A stretch of 21,545 bases of DNA from an uncultured Peptococcaceae bacterium (GTDB lineage Bacteria; Bacillota; Dehalobacteriia; UBA4068; UBA4997). Each line of letters starts with the position of its first letter. Position 1 is the first letter of the stretch. Made by a program: the position numbers and the translations under genes. The stretch lies in assembly GCA_947626615.1 (NCBI GenBank), contig CANQSW010000009.1, positions 1 to 21,545 of the forward strand, given 5' to 3'. The notes below the pieces were generated by a model. The model saw only the letters and a list, made by a program, of their open reading frames with translations, was not told where the DNA came from and did not search any database. Positions 14,896 through 21,545 of the stretch are shown piece after piece.

Positions 14896-14932
14896 AAAAA
14901 GCTGTCGGATATTGCCGTCCGGCAGCTTTTTT
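14896..14932 (+). terminator. Rho-independent terminator after the sigma-factor cluster
   Basis: AAAAAGCTGTCGGA (14896-14909) pairs with TCCGGCAGCTTTTTT (14918-14932), with one G-U pair, and ends in a T run. The A/T arms make it able to act in both directions. Confidence 0.85.
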
Positions 14933-14957
14933 GCTGTGTCGGCGTTTTGAATATGCG

Positions 14958-14986
14958 TTGCAAATATTTGCTGCTTATTGTATAAT
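14958..14986 (+). promoter_or_regulatory. Sigma-A-type promoter for the NlpC/P60 gene
   Basis: TTGCAA (14958-14963), a 17-bp spacer and TATAAT (14981-14986). The start codon of the next gene lies 47 bp downstream of the -10 box. Confidence 0.75.
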
Positions 14987-15032
14987 GTTAGCGATACGGA
15001 AAGCGGCAGCGCCGCAAAAGGAGGTATGCCTC

Positions 15033-16991
15033 ATGCGCTTAATGCGAAAACAATTTCTGACTCTGCTGGCGGGGCTGCTCGTCAGCCTGGCCGTGGCGCA
15101 GCCGGCGCTGGCCGCCGGCATCTTATATATGCCCGGCGTGACGGCGCAGATGTCCGACTACGCCTATTGGGCGCAGCGCCAGCCGGGCGCGCAGCAGGTG
15201 ATCCTGACCCAGGCGGAGATACAGGCCTTCAATGCTGACACCGCCAAGCAGGACGGCACTATGGTGATAGACCTTAAAGCAGCCGACGCGACCTTTGACG
15301 GGCTGGCTCGTAAGGAGGCCGTGCGGGCCTCGGCTACGGCCGACGCGGAATATTACTTTGGCTGGACGCTCGACAGCGCCGGGCGCAAGCTGGAGTGGGC
15401 GGATTTTCAGGCCATGATCGATAACTGCGCCGACCCCAAAGCCGCCGCGAATATGCCGGTGCGCTATGGCGTGGCCGTGAACCGCACCGTGCTAAGAGTG
15501 TTTCCTTCGGACGAACCCCTGCTGGACGACGTGAACGATCAGGATTTCGATTACCAGTCTTTGAGCGCGGTCTGCGTCAACGACCCGCTGCTCATCTACC
15601 TGACCTCGGCCGACGGCAAGTATTATATGGCCCGCAGCCGGGATTGCTCCGGCTGGCTGCCGGTGGAAGACGTGGCGCTCTGCGCCGATAAGGCCGAATG
15701 GCTCTCCGCCTGGGATCTGCCGCAGCAGCAGCTTCTGGTGGTCTACGGCAATAAGGTCTACACCGACGCTTCCAATTCCGCGCCCGAGACGGCCAGGCGT
15801 ATGCTGACCCAGGGCACGGCGCTGGAGCTGGTAAACGATCTGCCGGTGGATCATCTGGTGAACAACCGCTCCGCCTACCATAATTACGTGGTCTATCTGC
15901 CGGTGCGCGAGGCCGACGGCAGTTATGCCAAGCAAATGGCCCTGCTGCCCGAGACGGCCCAGGTCAGCGTAGGTTATCTGCCCCTGACGTATGAGAATAT
16001 TGCGAAGGTCTCCTTGTGCGCGCTGGGCGACGCCTACGGTTGGGGCGGCATGCTGGACGTGGAGGATTGCTCCGGCATGGTGCGCACGGTCTATTCCTGC
16101 TTCGGGCTGCACATCGGCCGCAACGGCAACTGGCAATGGGAGATGAACATGGCCAAGATAGTTATGACCAATATGTCGGCGGAGGAAAAATGCTATGTGC
16201 TGGACAATCTGCCTCTGGGCGCGGCTCTCTGTTTCCCCGGGCATGAGATGATCTATCTGGGCAAGGTGGACGGCGATTATTACGTGGTGAGCACCGTGGG
16301 CAGCATTATGAGCCCCAACACCGGCAAGCTGCTGCGCACCCGCGACGTGATGATCAACCGGCTGGACGTGAAACGGGCCAGCGGCATGACGTGGCTGGGC
16401 GCGCTGGACAAAGCCTTTATGCCCTGCTATGCCCAGCTGCCGGGTAAGACGTATAACTTCCCGGCGCTCAAGTGGTATCACGACGGCGTGGCCTGGTGCC
16501 TGGCGGAAAATATCCTGCCCGCTTTGGATATCGACGGCACTTTCGGCGTCGGGCAGCCCGCCACGCGCGGCGATCTGGTGCAGGCGCTGTGGGCTATGGC
16601 CGGCAAGCCGGCGACGGGTATCCTCTATACGTATGAGGATATCCCAGAAAACGACGCGCTGCGGCAGGCCGTCACCTGGGCGGCGGAGGCGCGCGTCATG
16701 CAGGGCCTTTCCGACCGTGCCTTCGCGCCGGAGCAGGAGCTGACTCTTAAAGACGTCGTGCTTGCTTTGTATCGCGTCACGCAAAACCAGGCGGTCGCCA
16801 ACGGGGCCGCCCCGGCCGTCTGGCGGGACGATAATGAAGAGACAGTTTCCGCTTTCCGTTGGGCGGTTACGGGCCCTTTCTTGGCAAACGGCGGCGACTC
16901 CCGCGAGACGATCACCCGCGAGCGGCTGGCCGCATTCCTCTGGCGCTACAACGATCTGTATGCGCCCGCCCCGGCAGAGCCGGCGGCATAA
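15033..16991 (+). CDS. Secreted NlpC/P60 peptidoglycan hydrolase with SLH domains
   Basis: This 652-residue protein is probably a cell-wall endopeptidase that cuts peptide stems. A signal peptide covers about residues 1-28 (FLTLLAGLLVSLAVAQPALAA). The middle holds an SH3-like region (about 150-300; VAVNRTVLRVFPSDEP is a typical SH3b opening). The NlpC/P60 core follows with YGWGGMLDVEDCSGMV; C346 is the catalytic Cys and H404 in PGHEMIYLG the catalytic His. The third catalytic residue is not clear. Three degenerate SLH domains fill about 480-645 and hold the enzyme on the wall. The start is ATG 15033 (another ATG at 15042), after AAAAGGAGG at 15016-15024. A sigma-A-type promoter lies upstream and a terminator follows. 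Confidence 0.9.
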   Translation: MRLMRKQFLTLLAGLLVSLAVAQPALAAGILYMPGVTAQMSDYAYWAQRQPGAQQVILTQAEIQAFNADTAKQDGTMVIDLKAADATFDGLARKEAVRASATADAEYYFGWTLDSAGRKLEWADFQAMIDNCADPKAAANMPVRYGVAVNRTVLRVFPSDEPLLDDVNDQDFDYQSLSAVCVNDPLLIYLTSADGKYYMARSRDCSGWLPVEDVALCADKAEWLSAWDLPQQQLLVVYGNKVYTDASNSAPETARRMLTQGTALELVNDLPVDHLVNNRSAYHNYVVYLPVREADGSYAKQMALLPETAQVSVGYLPLTYENIAKVSLCALGDAYGWGGMLDVEDCSGMVRTVYSCFGLHIGRNGNWQWEMNMAKIVMTNMSAEEKCYVLDNLPLGAALCFPGHEMIYLGKVDGDYYVVSTVGSIMSPNTGKLLRTRDVMINRLDVKRASGMTWLGALDKAFMPCYAQLPGKTYNFPALKWYHDGVAWCLAENILPALDIDGTFGVGQPATRGDLVQALWAMAGKPATGILYTYEDIPENDALRQAVTWAAEARVMQGLSDRAFAPEQELTLKDVVLALYRVTQNQAVANGAAPAVWRDDNEETVSAFRWAVTGPFLANGGDSRETITRERLAAFLWRYNDLYAPAPAEPAA

Positions 16992-17007
16992 CCGAAAATC
17001 ATATACG

Positions 17008-17041
17008 AAGCCCCGGTTCAGCTTTTGGCCGGGGCTTTTTT
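17008..17041 (+). terminator. Rho-independent terminator after the NlpC/P60 gene
   Basis: AAGCCCCGG (17008-17016) pairs perfectly with CCGGGGCTT (17029-17037) across a 12-nt loop, followed by TTTT. It lies 16 bp after the stop codon. Confidence 0.9.
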
Positions 17042-17157
17042 CTGCGCCTTAGCGCCGGGTCTGTCAACGCCTGGCCGTGGGCGGCATAAAATACGAATGG
17101 AGGGATATCAACAAAAGACGCATATTGGCTGCGGGCCAGGCCGCGGCCTCTTGCGAC

Positions 17158-17237
17158 GTTGCCCGCAAAGGGCAGACCCGCCTGTGCGGGGCACATAGCA
17201 TGGGGGCTGCGGCGTAAGCTTCGGCAGCCCGGCCGCC
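17158..17237 (+). ncRNA. Structured 5' leader of the sortase-anchored protein gene, class unknown
   Basis: Three successive perfect hairpins lie in the 5' untranslated region. TGCCC (17160) pairs with GGGCA (17170) around a GCAAA loop. CCCGC (17177) pairs with GCGGG (17186) around CTGT. GGGCTGC (17204) pairs with GCAGCCC (17224). No T run follows, so this is not a plain terminator. It could be a riboswitch-like or protein-binding leader. I tried the cyclic-di-GMP and cobalamin patterns and could not fit them. Confidence 0.4.
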
Positions 17238-17278
17238 AAGTTCGTTCTCGGTTTGTAATGGCAAAGGAGAGGATGAAA

Positions 17279-18910
17279 ATGGCGAAAATCAAAAGGCTTT
17301 TGGTCATGTTATTGGCCGCTGCGCTGCTGGCAGGCTTGGCGGGCGACGCGGCGCAGGCGGCGGAGGAGGAAGTTTGGGACGGTCATTTCACGCTCAAGGT
17401 TTACGGCGTGGCGGCGGACGTCTGGGTGGACCTGCCGTCTGCGGGCAAGGTGAAGCTGGGCGACCCGAACCTGCACGTGGGCGAGCCGCCATACGCCGAC
17501 GTCAGCGCCTGCGTGGCGGAATGGCCGGATCTCAGCACGATGAGCTACGACGGCAGGGAGTATCAGTTGATCGACCACGTCAAAAATATTGCCAAACCCG
17601 GCAATTATTTCACCGTCGCCTGGGATAGGGTGTACGCCGTGGACGCAGACGGCGAGCCGGGCGGCAGCTATTGGCGCGTGGAAGGCACCGCGAAGATCTT
17701 CACAGACGTAGAGTTCGCCCCGGTCTTTCTTTACGTCAGCACGCCGGAGCAGCCGGAAGCAGCGCAGCCGGCGGGCTACGTTATGACGCCGTTTCTGCCG
17801 CGTTATTCGCTGGACGCGCTGCCGCCGGGGACGGACGTTTCCGACGTTATGCTGGGCGGCATAGTCTCCTGCCTGGAGCTGGCGCAGACGGCGGTGGAGC
17901 GCGGCTGCGAGCGCTTTGCCGGCGTGGCTGTCGAGCTTGGCGGGGTCGAGTGGGGGCGGCTCACCGTTGGGGAGGCGCGCGGCGTTAAGATCTGGCGCTT
18001 GAACGGCGCTATCCCCACGCATACCGTGACGTTTGCGGCGGGCGGCGACGGCCCGCTCTGGACGGAAACGGTCGCCGCCAATACGCCCGTCGCCCCTCCG
18101 GCCGAGCCGGAACGCGGCTTCCCCTACGTGTTCGACGGCTGGTATCTGGCGGACGCGCCCTACGATTTCAGCGCGCCTGTTACCGCCGATATCACGCTGA
18201 CCGCGCATTGGCGCGTTGATATTAAGGCGGACGACCCCGATCCCGATATGGGCGTTAAGACGTATGGCGTGACGTATCAATGGAGCGGCGAGCCGCCGGC
18301 GGAGGCGGCGCTGCCGGCGGGCGGGCTCTATACGCAGGATACGGCGGTGCCGCTGCCGGAGATCCCCGCCGTCTATGGCTATAGCTTCCGCGGCTGGCGC
18401 GTAGCCGGCGCGGACGGCGCGGCGATACCGGCGGAAGGCGGCTTTTTCCAAATGCCGGCGGGCGACGTGACCGTTACGGGCGAGTGGAGCAGAGAACCTG
18501 CGCCAGACTCCGGCAGAGACTCCGGCGGCGGCGGTGAACCTGCTCCCGGCAGAGAGGTTGGCGGCAGTGCTGACGGCAGTGCTGAGCCAGACCTCGGCAA
18601 AGAGGTTGGCGGCAGTGATGAATCTGACCCCGGCAGAGAGGATGGCGGCAGCGGTGAACCAGACCCCGGCGGAGACGCTGACGGTGGCGCTGACAGCGGT
18701 GAGGCTGACCTCGATAGCGGCGGTGATAAGTCTGAACCCGGCATAGACGCTGGCGGCAGTGGTGAGCCTGATCTCAATAATGGTGGTGAGCTGGACGACG
18801 TGCCGGATACCGGGGATAACGGCGCAGCGGCTCTTTGGGCTGTGTTGGCGCTGTTCTCCGGCCTGGGCTTGGCAGCGCAGCTGGCGGCCGGCCGTCAAAA
18901 ACGCAACTGA
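17279..18910 (+). CDS. Sortase-anchored surface protein with InlB-type repeats
   Basis: This 543-residue protein is exported and linked to the cell wall. A signal peptide covers about residues 1-27 (LLVMLLAAALLAGLAGDAAQA). An unrecognised strand-rich domain follows (about 30-240). About 245-315 is a Listeria/Bacteroides-type repeat (HTVTFAAGGDGPLW ... YVFDGWYLADAPYDF ... ITLTAHW), and about 325-405 is a related fold ending VTVTGEW. A Gly/Asp/Glu/Pro/Ser-rich repeat region (about 405-500) then acts as a stalk. The C-terminus has VPDTGD at 508-513 (a sortase LPxTG variant), a membrane segment and the tail RQKRN. The start is ATG 17279, 9 nt after AAGGAG; ATG 17273 is too close to it. The likely role is adhesion or cell-envelope structure. 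Confidence 0.85.
   Translation: MAKIKRLLVMLLAAALLAGLAGDAAQAAEEEVWDGHFTLKVYGVAADVWVDLPSAGKVKLGDPNLHVGEPPYADVSACVAEWPDLSTMSYDGREYQLIDHVKNIAKPGNYFTVAWDRVYAVDADGEPGGSYWRVEGTAKIFTDVEFAPVFLYVSTPEQPEAAQPAGYVMTPFLPRYSLDALPPGTDVSDVMLGGIVSCLELAQTAVERGCERFAGVAVELGGVEWGRLTVGEARGVKIWRLNGAIPTHTVTFAAGGDGPLWTETVAANTPVAPPAEPERGFPYVFDGWYLADAPYDFSAPVTADITLTAHWRVDIKADDPDPDMGVKTYGVTYQWSGEPPAEAALPAGGLYTQDTAVPLPEIPAVYGYSFRGWRVAGADGAAIPAEGGFFQMPAGDVTVTGEWSREPAPDSGRDSGGGGEPAPGREVGGSADGSAEPDLGKEVGGSDESDPGREDGGSGEPDPGGDADGGADSGEADLDSGGDKSEPGIDAGGSGEPDLNNGGELDDVPDTGDNGAAALWAVLALFSGLGLAAQLAAGRQKRN
18490..18790 (+). repeat. Degenerate coding repeat in the stalk of the surface protein
   Basis: Imperfect units encode a pattern close to E-P-D-P/L-G-R/K-E-V/D-G-G-S, for example CTCGGCAAAGAGGTTGGCGG. 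Unit length varies, so the array looks old or unstable. It lies between the folded domains and the sorting signal. Confidence 0.7.
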
Positions 18911-18912
18911 AG

Positions 18913-18958
18913 GCAAAAGATACCCGGCGGAGAGTGATCTCCGCCGGGTATCTTTTGC
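18913..18958. terminator. Perfect 21-bp inverted repeat, bidirectional-type terminator
   Basis: GCAAAAGATACCCGGCGGAGA (18913-18933) is followed by GTGA and its exact complement (18938-18958). The stem has a strong GC core and A/T ends. It lies 2 bp after the surface-protein stop and separates that gene from the AT-rich gene downstream. Confidence 0.8.
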
Positions 18959-18982
18959 GGGCGGGCAGATCGGCCGGGCGTA

Positions 18983-19012
18983 TTGCTTTTGGGGCGGTTG
19001 TTGGGGTATAAT
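18983..19012 (+). promoter_or_regulatory. Sigma-A-type promoter for the restriction-like gene
   Basis: TTGCTT (18983-18988), an 18-bp spacer and TATAAT (19007-19012). The next start codon lies 111 bp downstream of the -10 box, leaving a long AT-rich leader with no visible structure. Confidence 0.6.
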
Positions 19013-19122
19013 ATAAAAAATAGCCAAAGCCAGTAGTTTCAATGAGTTTTGATATTCCGTTGATAAATGTTGCTTATAACAAAGCAAACAAAAAAGTATA
19101 GACATTGAAAGGAAATAAATAT

Positions 19123-20244
19123 ATGTTTTATGTGCAGTCCTATATCTCGAATGTTTCGTTTCCAACAACACTTGAAGAATTATATGAATATGCAAGATCG
19201 TTCAATCTTGAAATGCTCCTTGGGTGTGATTTTGACAGAATGGAAGATGGTTATGAAGAGAGAACAAACTTATGGACTGCGCCAAAATGGTGCAAGAAGG
19301 GCGACGTTGTGTTTTTTATGCACGCAAAGACAGCTGGTCAAAAAATATCTTGTTTAAGGAATCTACTTTTGTCCGAACGCTCGAATTGTACAAACGATCA
19401 ATTTTGGCTTATGATGAACGCACTTATTCGTGCAAAAAAATTATATAAAATATACGGTGGCAAGATATTTGCAATCGGCAGGATTTCTGGTGAATTAGAA
19501 TATCTGCCACATGATGAGGAGTATAAATACCATTGGAAAAGCAGTATATACGCACCACTTGACTCCATTTTTCTTTTAGAAACTCCAATAGATATATCGG
19601 AATTCAACCAAAAAATTACTGTATCGCGGCAGAGCAGCATTACACCATTGTTTGGTGATGATTTTGAATTTATCAAAAAATTGATACTTTCAAAAAATTC
19701 TATTGTCGAGGATTATCTTCTAAATTCGGTTGCGGAGCCTATGCCGCTGTCAAAAATAAACGATGACAACTGGATAACAGTCGTGAACAAGTATAGAAGG
19801 AGTTTTTTCCTTGAAATTCAGTTTAGAACATTTTACGTAAACAGACTTCTGAAATATCTTGGCGATATAAAAACTATTTACAAAGAATGTCCGTGCAAAA
19901 AGGAACAGGCACCAAGTACAACGTTTGTCGATAATGTCATCAAACTAAACGATAAATATCTACCTGTCGAAATAAAGTTATCCGTTTCTGCAGAGCGAAA
20001 TATATCTGCACAATTGAAATCATATTGCGGATTAAATATACTGATGTTGGACAATGGACGTGACGTGCATGATTGTGTTTACAGCAACAATGTATTGGTC
20101 ATAGACACGGAAAGCATCTACATATACAATGACATAGATGAGTCTATGGATAAAGTGTACGATCTTGATGATATACAATCATACGAAGATATTTCTGTTC
20201 TAAGAAACGTAATAATTGAAGAATTGCAGGCTCGAAACATATAA
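19123..20244 (+). CDS. Putative restriction protein: EVE-like N-terminus and PD-(D/E)XK nuclease
   Basis: This 373-residue protein is probably a nuclease that acts on modified or foreign DNA. The N-terminal part (about 1-200) has KKGDVVFFMHAKTAGQKI (58-75), GGKIFAIGRISG and later VSRQSSITPLFGDDF, a layout like EVE/PUA-type domains that read modified bases. The C-terminal part (about 225-340) has EIQFRTFYVNRLL, then D270 and E283-I-K285 in KYLPVEIKLS, the D...ExK pattern of PD-(D/E)XK nucleases, followed by ISAQLKSYCGLNILML. No methylase gene lies beside it, so a type IV-like enzyme fits better than a type II pair. Base composition and codon choice are plainly AT-rich compared with both neighbours, so the gene is probably acquired. 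The start is ATG 19123 after AAAGGA; TTG 19105 is the alternative. Confidence 0.62.
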   Translation: MFYVQSYISNVSFPTTLEELYEYARSFNLEMLLGCDFDRMEDGYEERTNLWTAPKWCKKGDVVFFMHAKTAGQKISCLRNLLLSERSNCTNDQFWLMMNALIRAKKLYKIYGGKIFAIGRISGELEYLPHDEEYKYHWKSSIYAPLDSIFLLETPIDISEFNQKITVSRQSSITPLFGDDFEFIKKLILSKNSIVEDYLLNSVAEPMPLSKINDDNWITVVNKYRRSFFLEIQFRTFYVNRLLKYLGDIKTIYKECPCKKEQAPSTTFVDNVIKLNDKYLPVEIKLSVSAERNISAQLKSYCGLNILMLDNGRDVHDCVYSNNVLVIDTESIYIYNDIDESMDKVYDLDDIQSYEDISVLRNVIIEELQARNI

Positions 20245-20269
20245 TATCCAAACTAAGGGAAAATGTTAG

Positions 20270-20285
20270 TTTAAGTATACTTAAA
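20270..20285. promoter_or_regulatory. Perfect 16-bp palindrome upstream of ogt
   Basis: TTTAAGTA followed by TACTTAAA, in the gap between the restriction-like gene and ogt, 33 bp before the ogt start. It contains TATACT (20276-20281), a fair -10 box, so it may be an operator overlapping a promoter. No good -35 box is seen. Confidence 0.45.
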
Positions 20286-20317
20286 ACTTGTCAAATAAAA
20301 GAACAGGTGATGTTTTT

Positions 20318-20845
20318 ATGCACTACATGGCGCGCTATCTCTCGCCGCTGGGCGAGATCATACTGACGGCGGACGAGCAGGGGCTGACGGGGCTGGGGTT
20401 TGCGGATAAGCTGCCCCCGGCCGGCGCGGCAACGGCAGCCTCGCCGTATCTGACGGCGGCGGCACGCTGGCTGGACGCTTATTTTGCCGGGGAGCGGCCG
20501 GAGGAGCGGCCCAGGCTGCATATGCTCGGCACGCCGTTCCAGCTGGAGGTCTGGCGGGAGCTTTTGACCATTCCCTACGGCCAAACTATCACTTATGGCG
20601 AGATCGCGGCGCGGCTGGCCAAACGGCGCGGCATACCGCGTTTTGCCGCGCAGGCGGTGGGCGGCGCGGTCGGGCGCAACCCGGTCGGCATCATCGTGCC
20701 GTGCCACCGCGTGATGGGCGCGGCCGGCAATTTGACGGGTTTTGGCGGCGGCATCGAGCGGAAGGCCGCGCTGTTGCGGCTGGAGGGGGCGTGGCAGGCG
20801 GATTTTCACCTGCCGCCGGAGAAAAAGCCCAAACAAAAGCGCTGA
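20318..20845 (+). CDS. ogt: Methylated-DNA-protein-cysteine S-methyltransferase (Ogt/MGMT type)
   Basis: This 175-residue protein repairs O6-methylguanine and O4-methylthymine in DNA by moving the alkyl group to its own cysteine, which inactivates the protein. The active-site motif PCHRV is present with C129. Upstream, FQLEVWRELLTIPYGQTITYGEIA is the family's helix-turn-helix region, and VGGAVGRNPVGIIVP leads into the active site. The N-terminal half is short, as in Ogt proteins. The start is ATG 20318 after AGGTGA; a TTG at 20288 would add ten residues and is unlikely. A terminator follows directly. It is probably transcribed on its own. Confidence is high. Confidence 0.96.
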   Translation: MHYMARYLSPLGEIILTADEQGLTGLGFADKLPPAGAATAASPYLTAAARWLDAYFAGERPEERPRLHMLGTPFQLEVWRELLTIPYGQTITYGEIAARLAKRRGIPRFAAQAVGGAVGRNPVGIIVPCHRVMGAAGNLTGFGGGIERKAALLRLEGAWQADFHLPPEKKPKQKR

Positions 20846-20872
20846 ACAGGCGGCCCGCGGCCGTCTGTTTTT
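20846..20872 (+). terminator. Rho-independent terminator after ogt
   Basis: ACAGGCGGCC (20846-20855) pairs with GGCCGTCTGT (20859-20868), with one G-U pair and a 3-nt loop, followed by a T run. It starts at the base after the ogt stop. Confidence 0.85.
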
Positions 20873-20902
20873 ATGTGTGCGTGTATACATGCGGCCAAAG
20901 CC

Positions 20903-20932
20903 TTGACTTCCGCCCGGCCAAAATGCTTTAAT
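20903..20932 (+). promoter_or_regulatory. Sigma-A-type promoter for lysA
   Basis: TTGACT (20903-20908), an 18-bp spacer and TTTAAT (20927-20932). The start codon lies 31 bp downstream of the -10 box. Confidence 0.6.
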
Positions 20933-20963
20933 AGTATATAACATTTTGACGGGAGGATCAAAC

Positions 20964-21545
20964 ATGGCCGAAAAGAGGCTTTTTTGCCCGGAAGATACGA
21001 TAATCGCGGCGGCCGAGCGCTTCGGCACGCCCTTTCATTTATATGACGAGCGGGGCATACGCCGGCAGGTGCGGGAGCTGCAGGCGGCGTTTAACTGGGC
21101 GCCGGCTTTCCGCGAGCATTACGCGGTGAAGGCTCTGCCCAACCCGTATATTCTGGAGATCATGCGCGATGAGGGCGCGGGGGCGGATTGCAGCTCTTAC
21201 GCCGAGCTTTTGCTGGCCGAGGCCGTGGGTATGCGCGGGCCGGAGATCTGCTTTACCTCCAACGAGACGCCGGCGGCGGAGTTCGCCAAGGCGCTGGCGC
21301 TGGGCGCGACGCTCAATCTGGACGATTTTTCGCATATCGCCTATCTGGAGGAAAACTGCGGCCTGCCGGAGCTTATCTCCTTTCGTTATAACCCCGGCGC
21401 GGCGCGCGAGGGCGGCAACGCGATCATCGGCAAGCCCGAGGAGGCCAAATACGGCATGACGCGCGAGCAGCTGCTGCGCGCGGTGGAGGTCTGCCGGGCC
21501 AAGGGCGTTAAGCGCTTCGGGCTGCACACGATGGTGGTATCCAAC
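20964..21545 (+). CDS. lysA: Diaminopimelate decarboxylase, N-terminal part (runs off the window)
   Basis: This enzyme makes lysine from meso-diaminopimelate with pyridoxal phosphate, the last step of lysine synthesis. 194 codons are present and the frame is open to the last base. GTPFHLYDE (21-29) is the usual opening. HYAVKALPNPYIL holds the lysine (K56) that binds the cofactor, and GADCSSYAELLLA is the next conserved block. FGLHTMVVSN stands where many LysA proteins have G-L-H-x-H-x-G-S-Q, so it may belong to a divergent LysA subgroup. The start is ATG 20964 after GGGAGG, with a promoter upstream. Related PLP decarboxylases (ornithine/arginine or carboxynorspermidine types) are the alternative but fit less well. 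Confidence 0.92.
   Translation, partial: MAEKRLFCPEDTIIAAAERFGTPFHLYDERGIRRQVRELQAAFNWAPAFREHYAVKALPNPYILEIMRDEGAGADCSSYAELLLAEAVGMRGPEICFTSNETPAAEFAKALALGATLNLDDFSHIAYLEENCGLPELISFRYNPGAAREGGNAIIGKPEEAKYGMTREQLLRAVEVCRAKGVKRFGLHTMVVSN

Noticed and set aside
17158..17237. Cyclic-di-GMP-I or cobalamin riboswitch
   Set aside because: The GACGCAAAGCC core and the GNRA-capped hairpin order of cyclic-di-GMP-I aptamers are not found, and the B12 box is absent. Only the last stem looks similar.
18913..18958. Inverted-repeat end of an insertion sequence
   Set aside because: The two arms are only 4 bp apart and sit 2 bp after a stop codon, which fits a terminator. No transposase or target duplication is seen nearby.

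Overview
This window is GC-rich bacterial DNA, most likely from a Bacillota (Firmicutes) member of the Clostridia or a relative. The evidence is purine-rich Shine-Dalgarno sequences (AAGGAGG type), SLH-domain and sortase-type surface proteins, an ECF sigma/membrane-partner pair, short rho-independent terminators and the gene families seen. The phylum is inferred from these features; no rRNA or tRNA gene is present.

Region 1 (1-9391) is the 3' part of a type III-D-like CRISPR-Cas operon, all on the + strand: csx10-like Cas5 with a helical C-terminal part, a double Cas7 fusion, a csx19-like small gene, a large Cas7 with a central insertion, a 742-residue CARF-HEPN ribonuclease, a stand-alone CARF protein, a sigma-factor-like protein, and cas6, closed by a terminator at 9357-9391. 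The Cas7-2x / Csx19 / Cas7-insertion set resembles the cyanobacterial III-Dv architecture. Cas10, the start of csx10, cas1/cas2 and a CRISPR array are not in the window. The two CARF proteins imply cyclic-oligoadenylate signalling by an upstream Cas10. The most unusual point is the sigma-like gene, which sits 11 bp after the CARF-only gene and overlaps cas6. It suggests that this system has a transcriptional output as well as an RNase output.

Region 2 (9392-10150) holds a 25-bp direct repeat pair in front of a small conserved protein of unknown function, then a tandem AT-rich octamer array in front of the next gene.

Region 3 (10151-18960) is a cell-surface block: a large SLH protein with CxxC repeats, an ECF sigma factor with a membrane-spanning probable anti-sigma partner and two small downstream ORFs, an SH3/NlpC-P60 hydrolase with SLH domains, and a sortase-anchored protein with a structured 5' leader. 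A near-identical motif of about 25 bp precedes both the ECF sigma gene and its partner.

Region 4 (18961-21545) has an AT-rich, probably acquired gene for an EVE-like plus PD-(D/E)XK putative restriction protein. It is followed by ogt (O6-methylguanine-DNA methyltransferase) and a partial lysA (diaminopimelate decarboxylase) that runs off the right edge. The CRISPR operon and the restriction-like gene give the window two separate defence loci around a surface-protein block.
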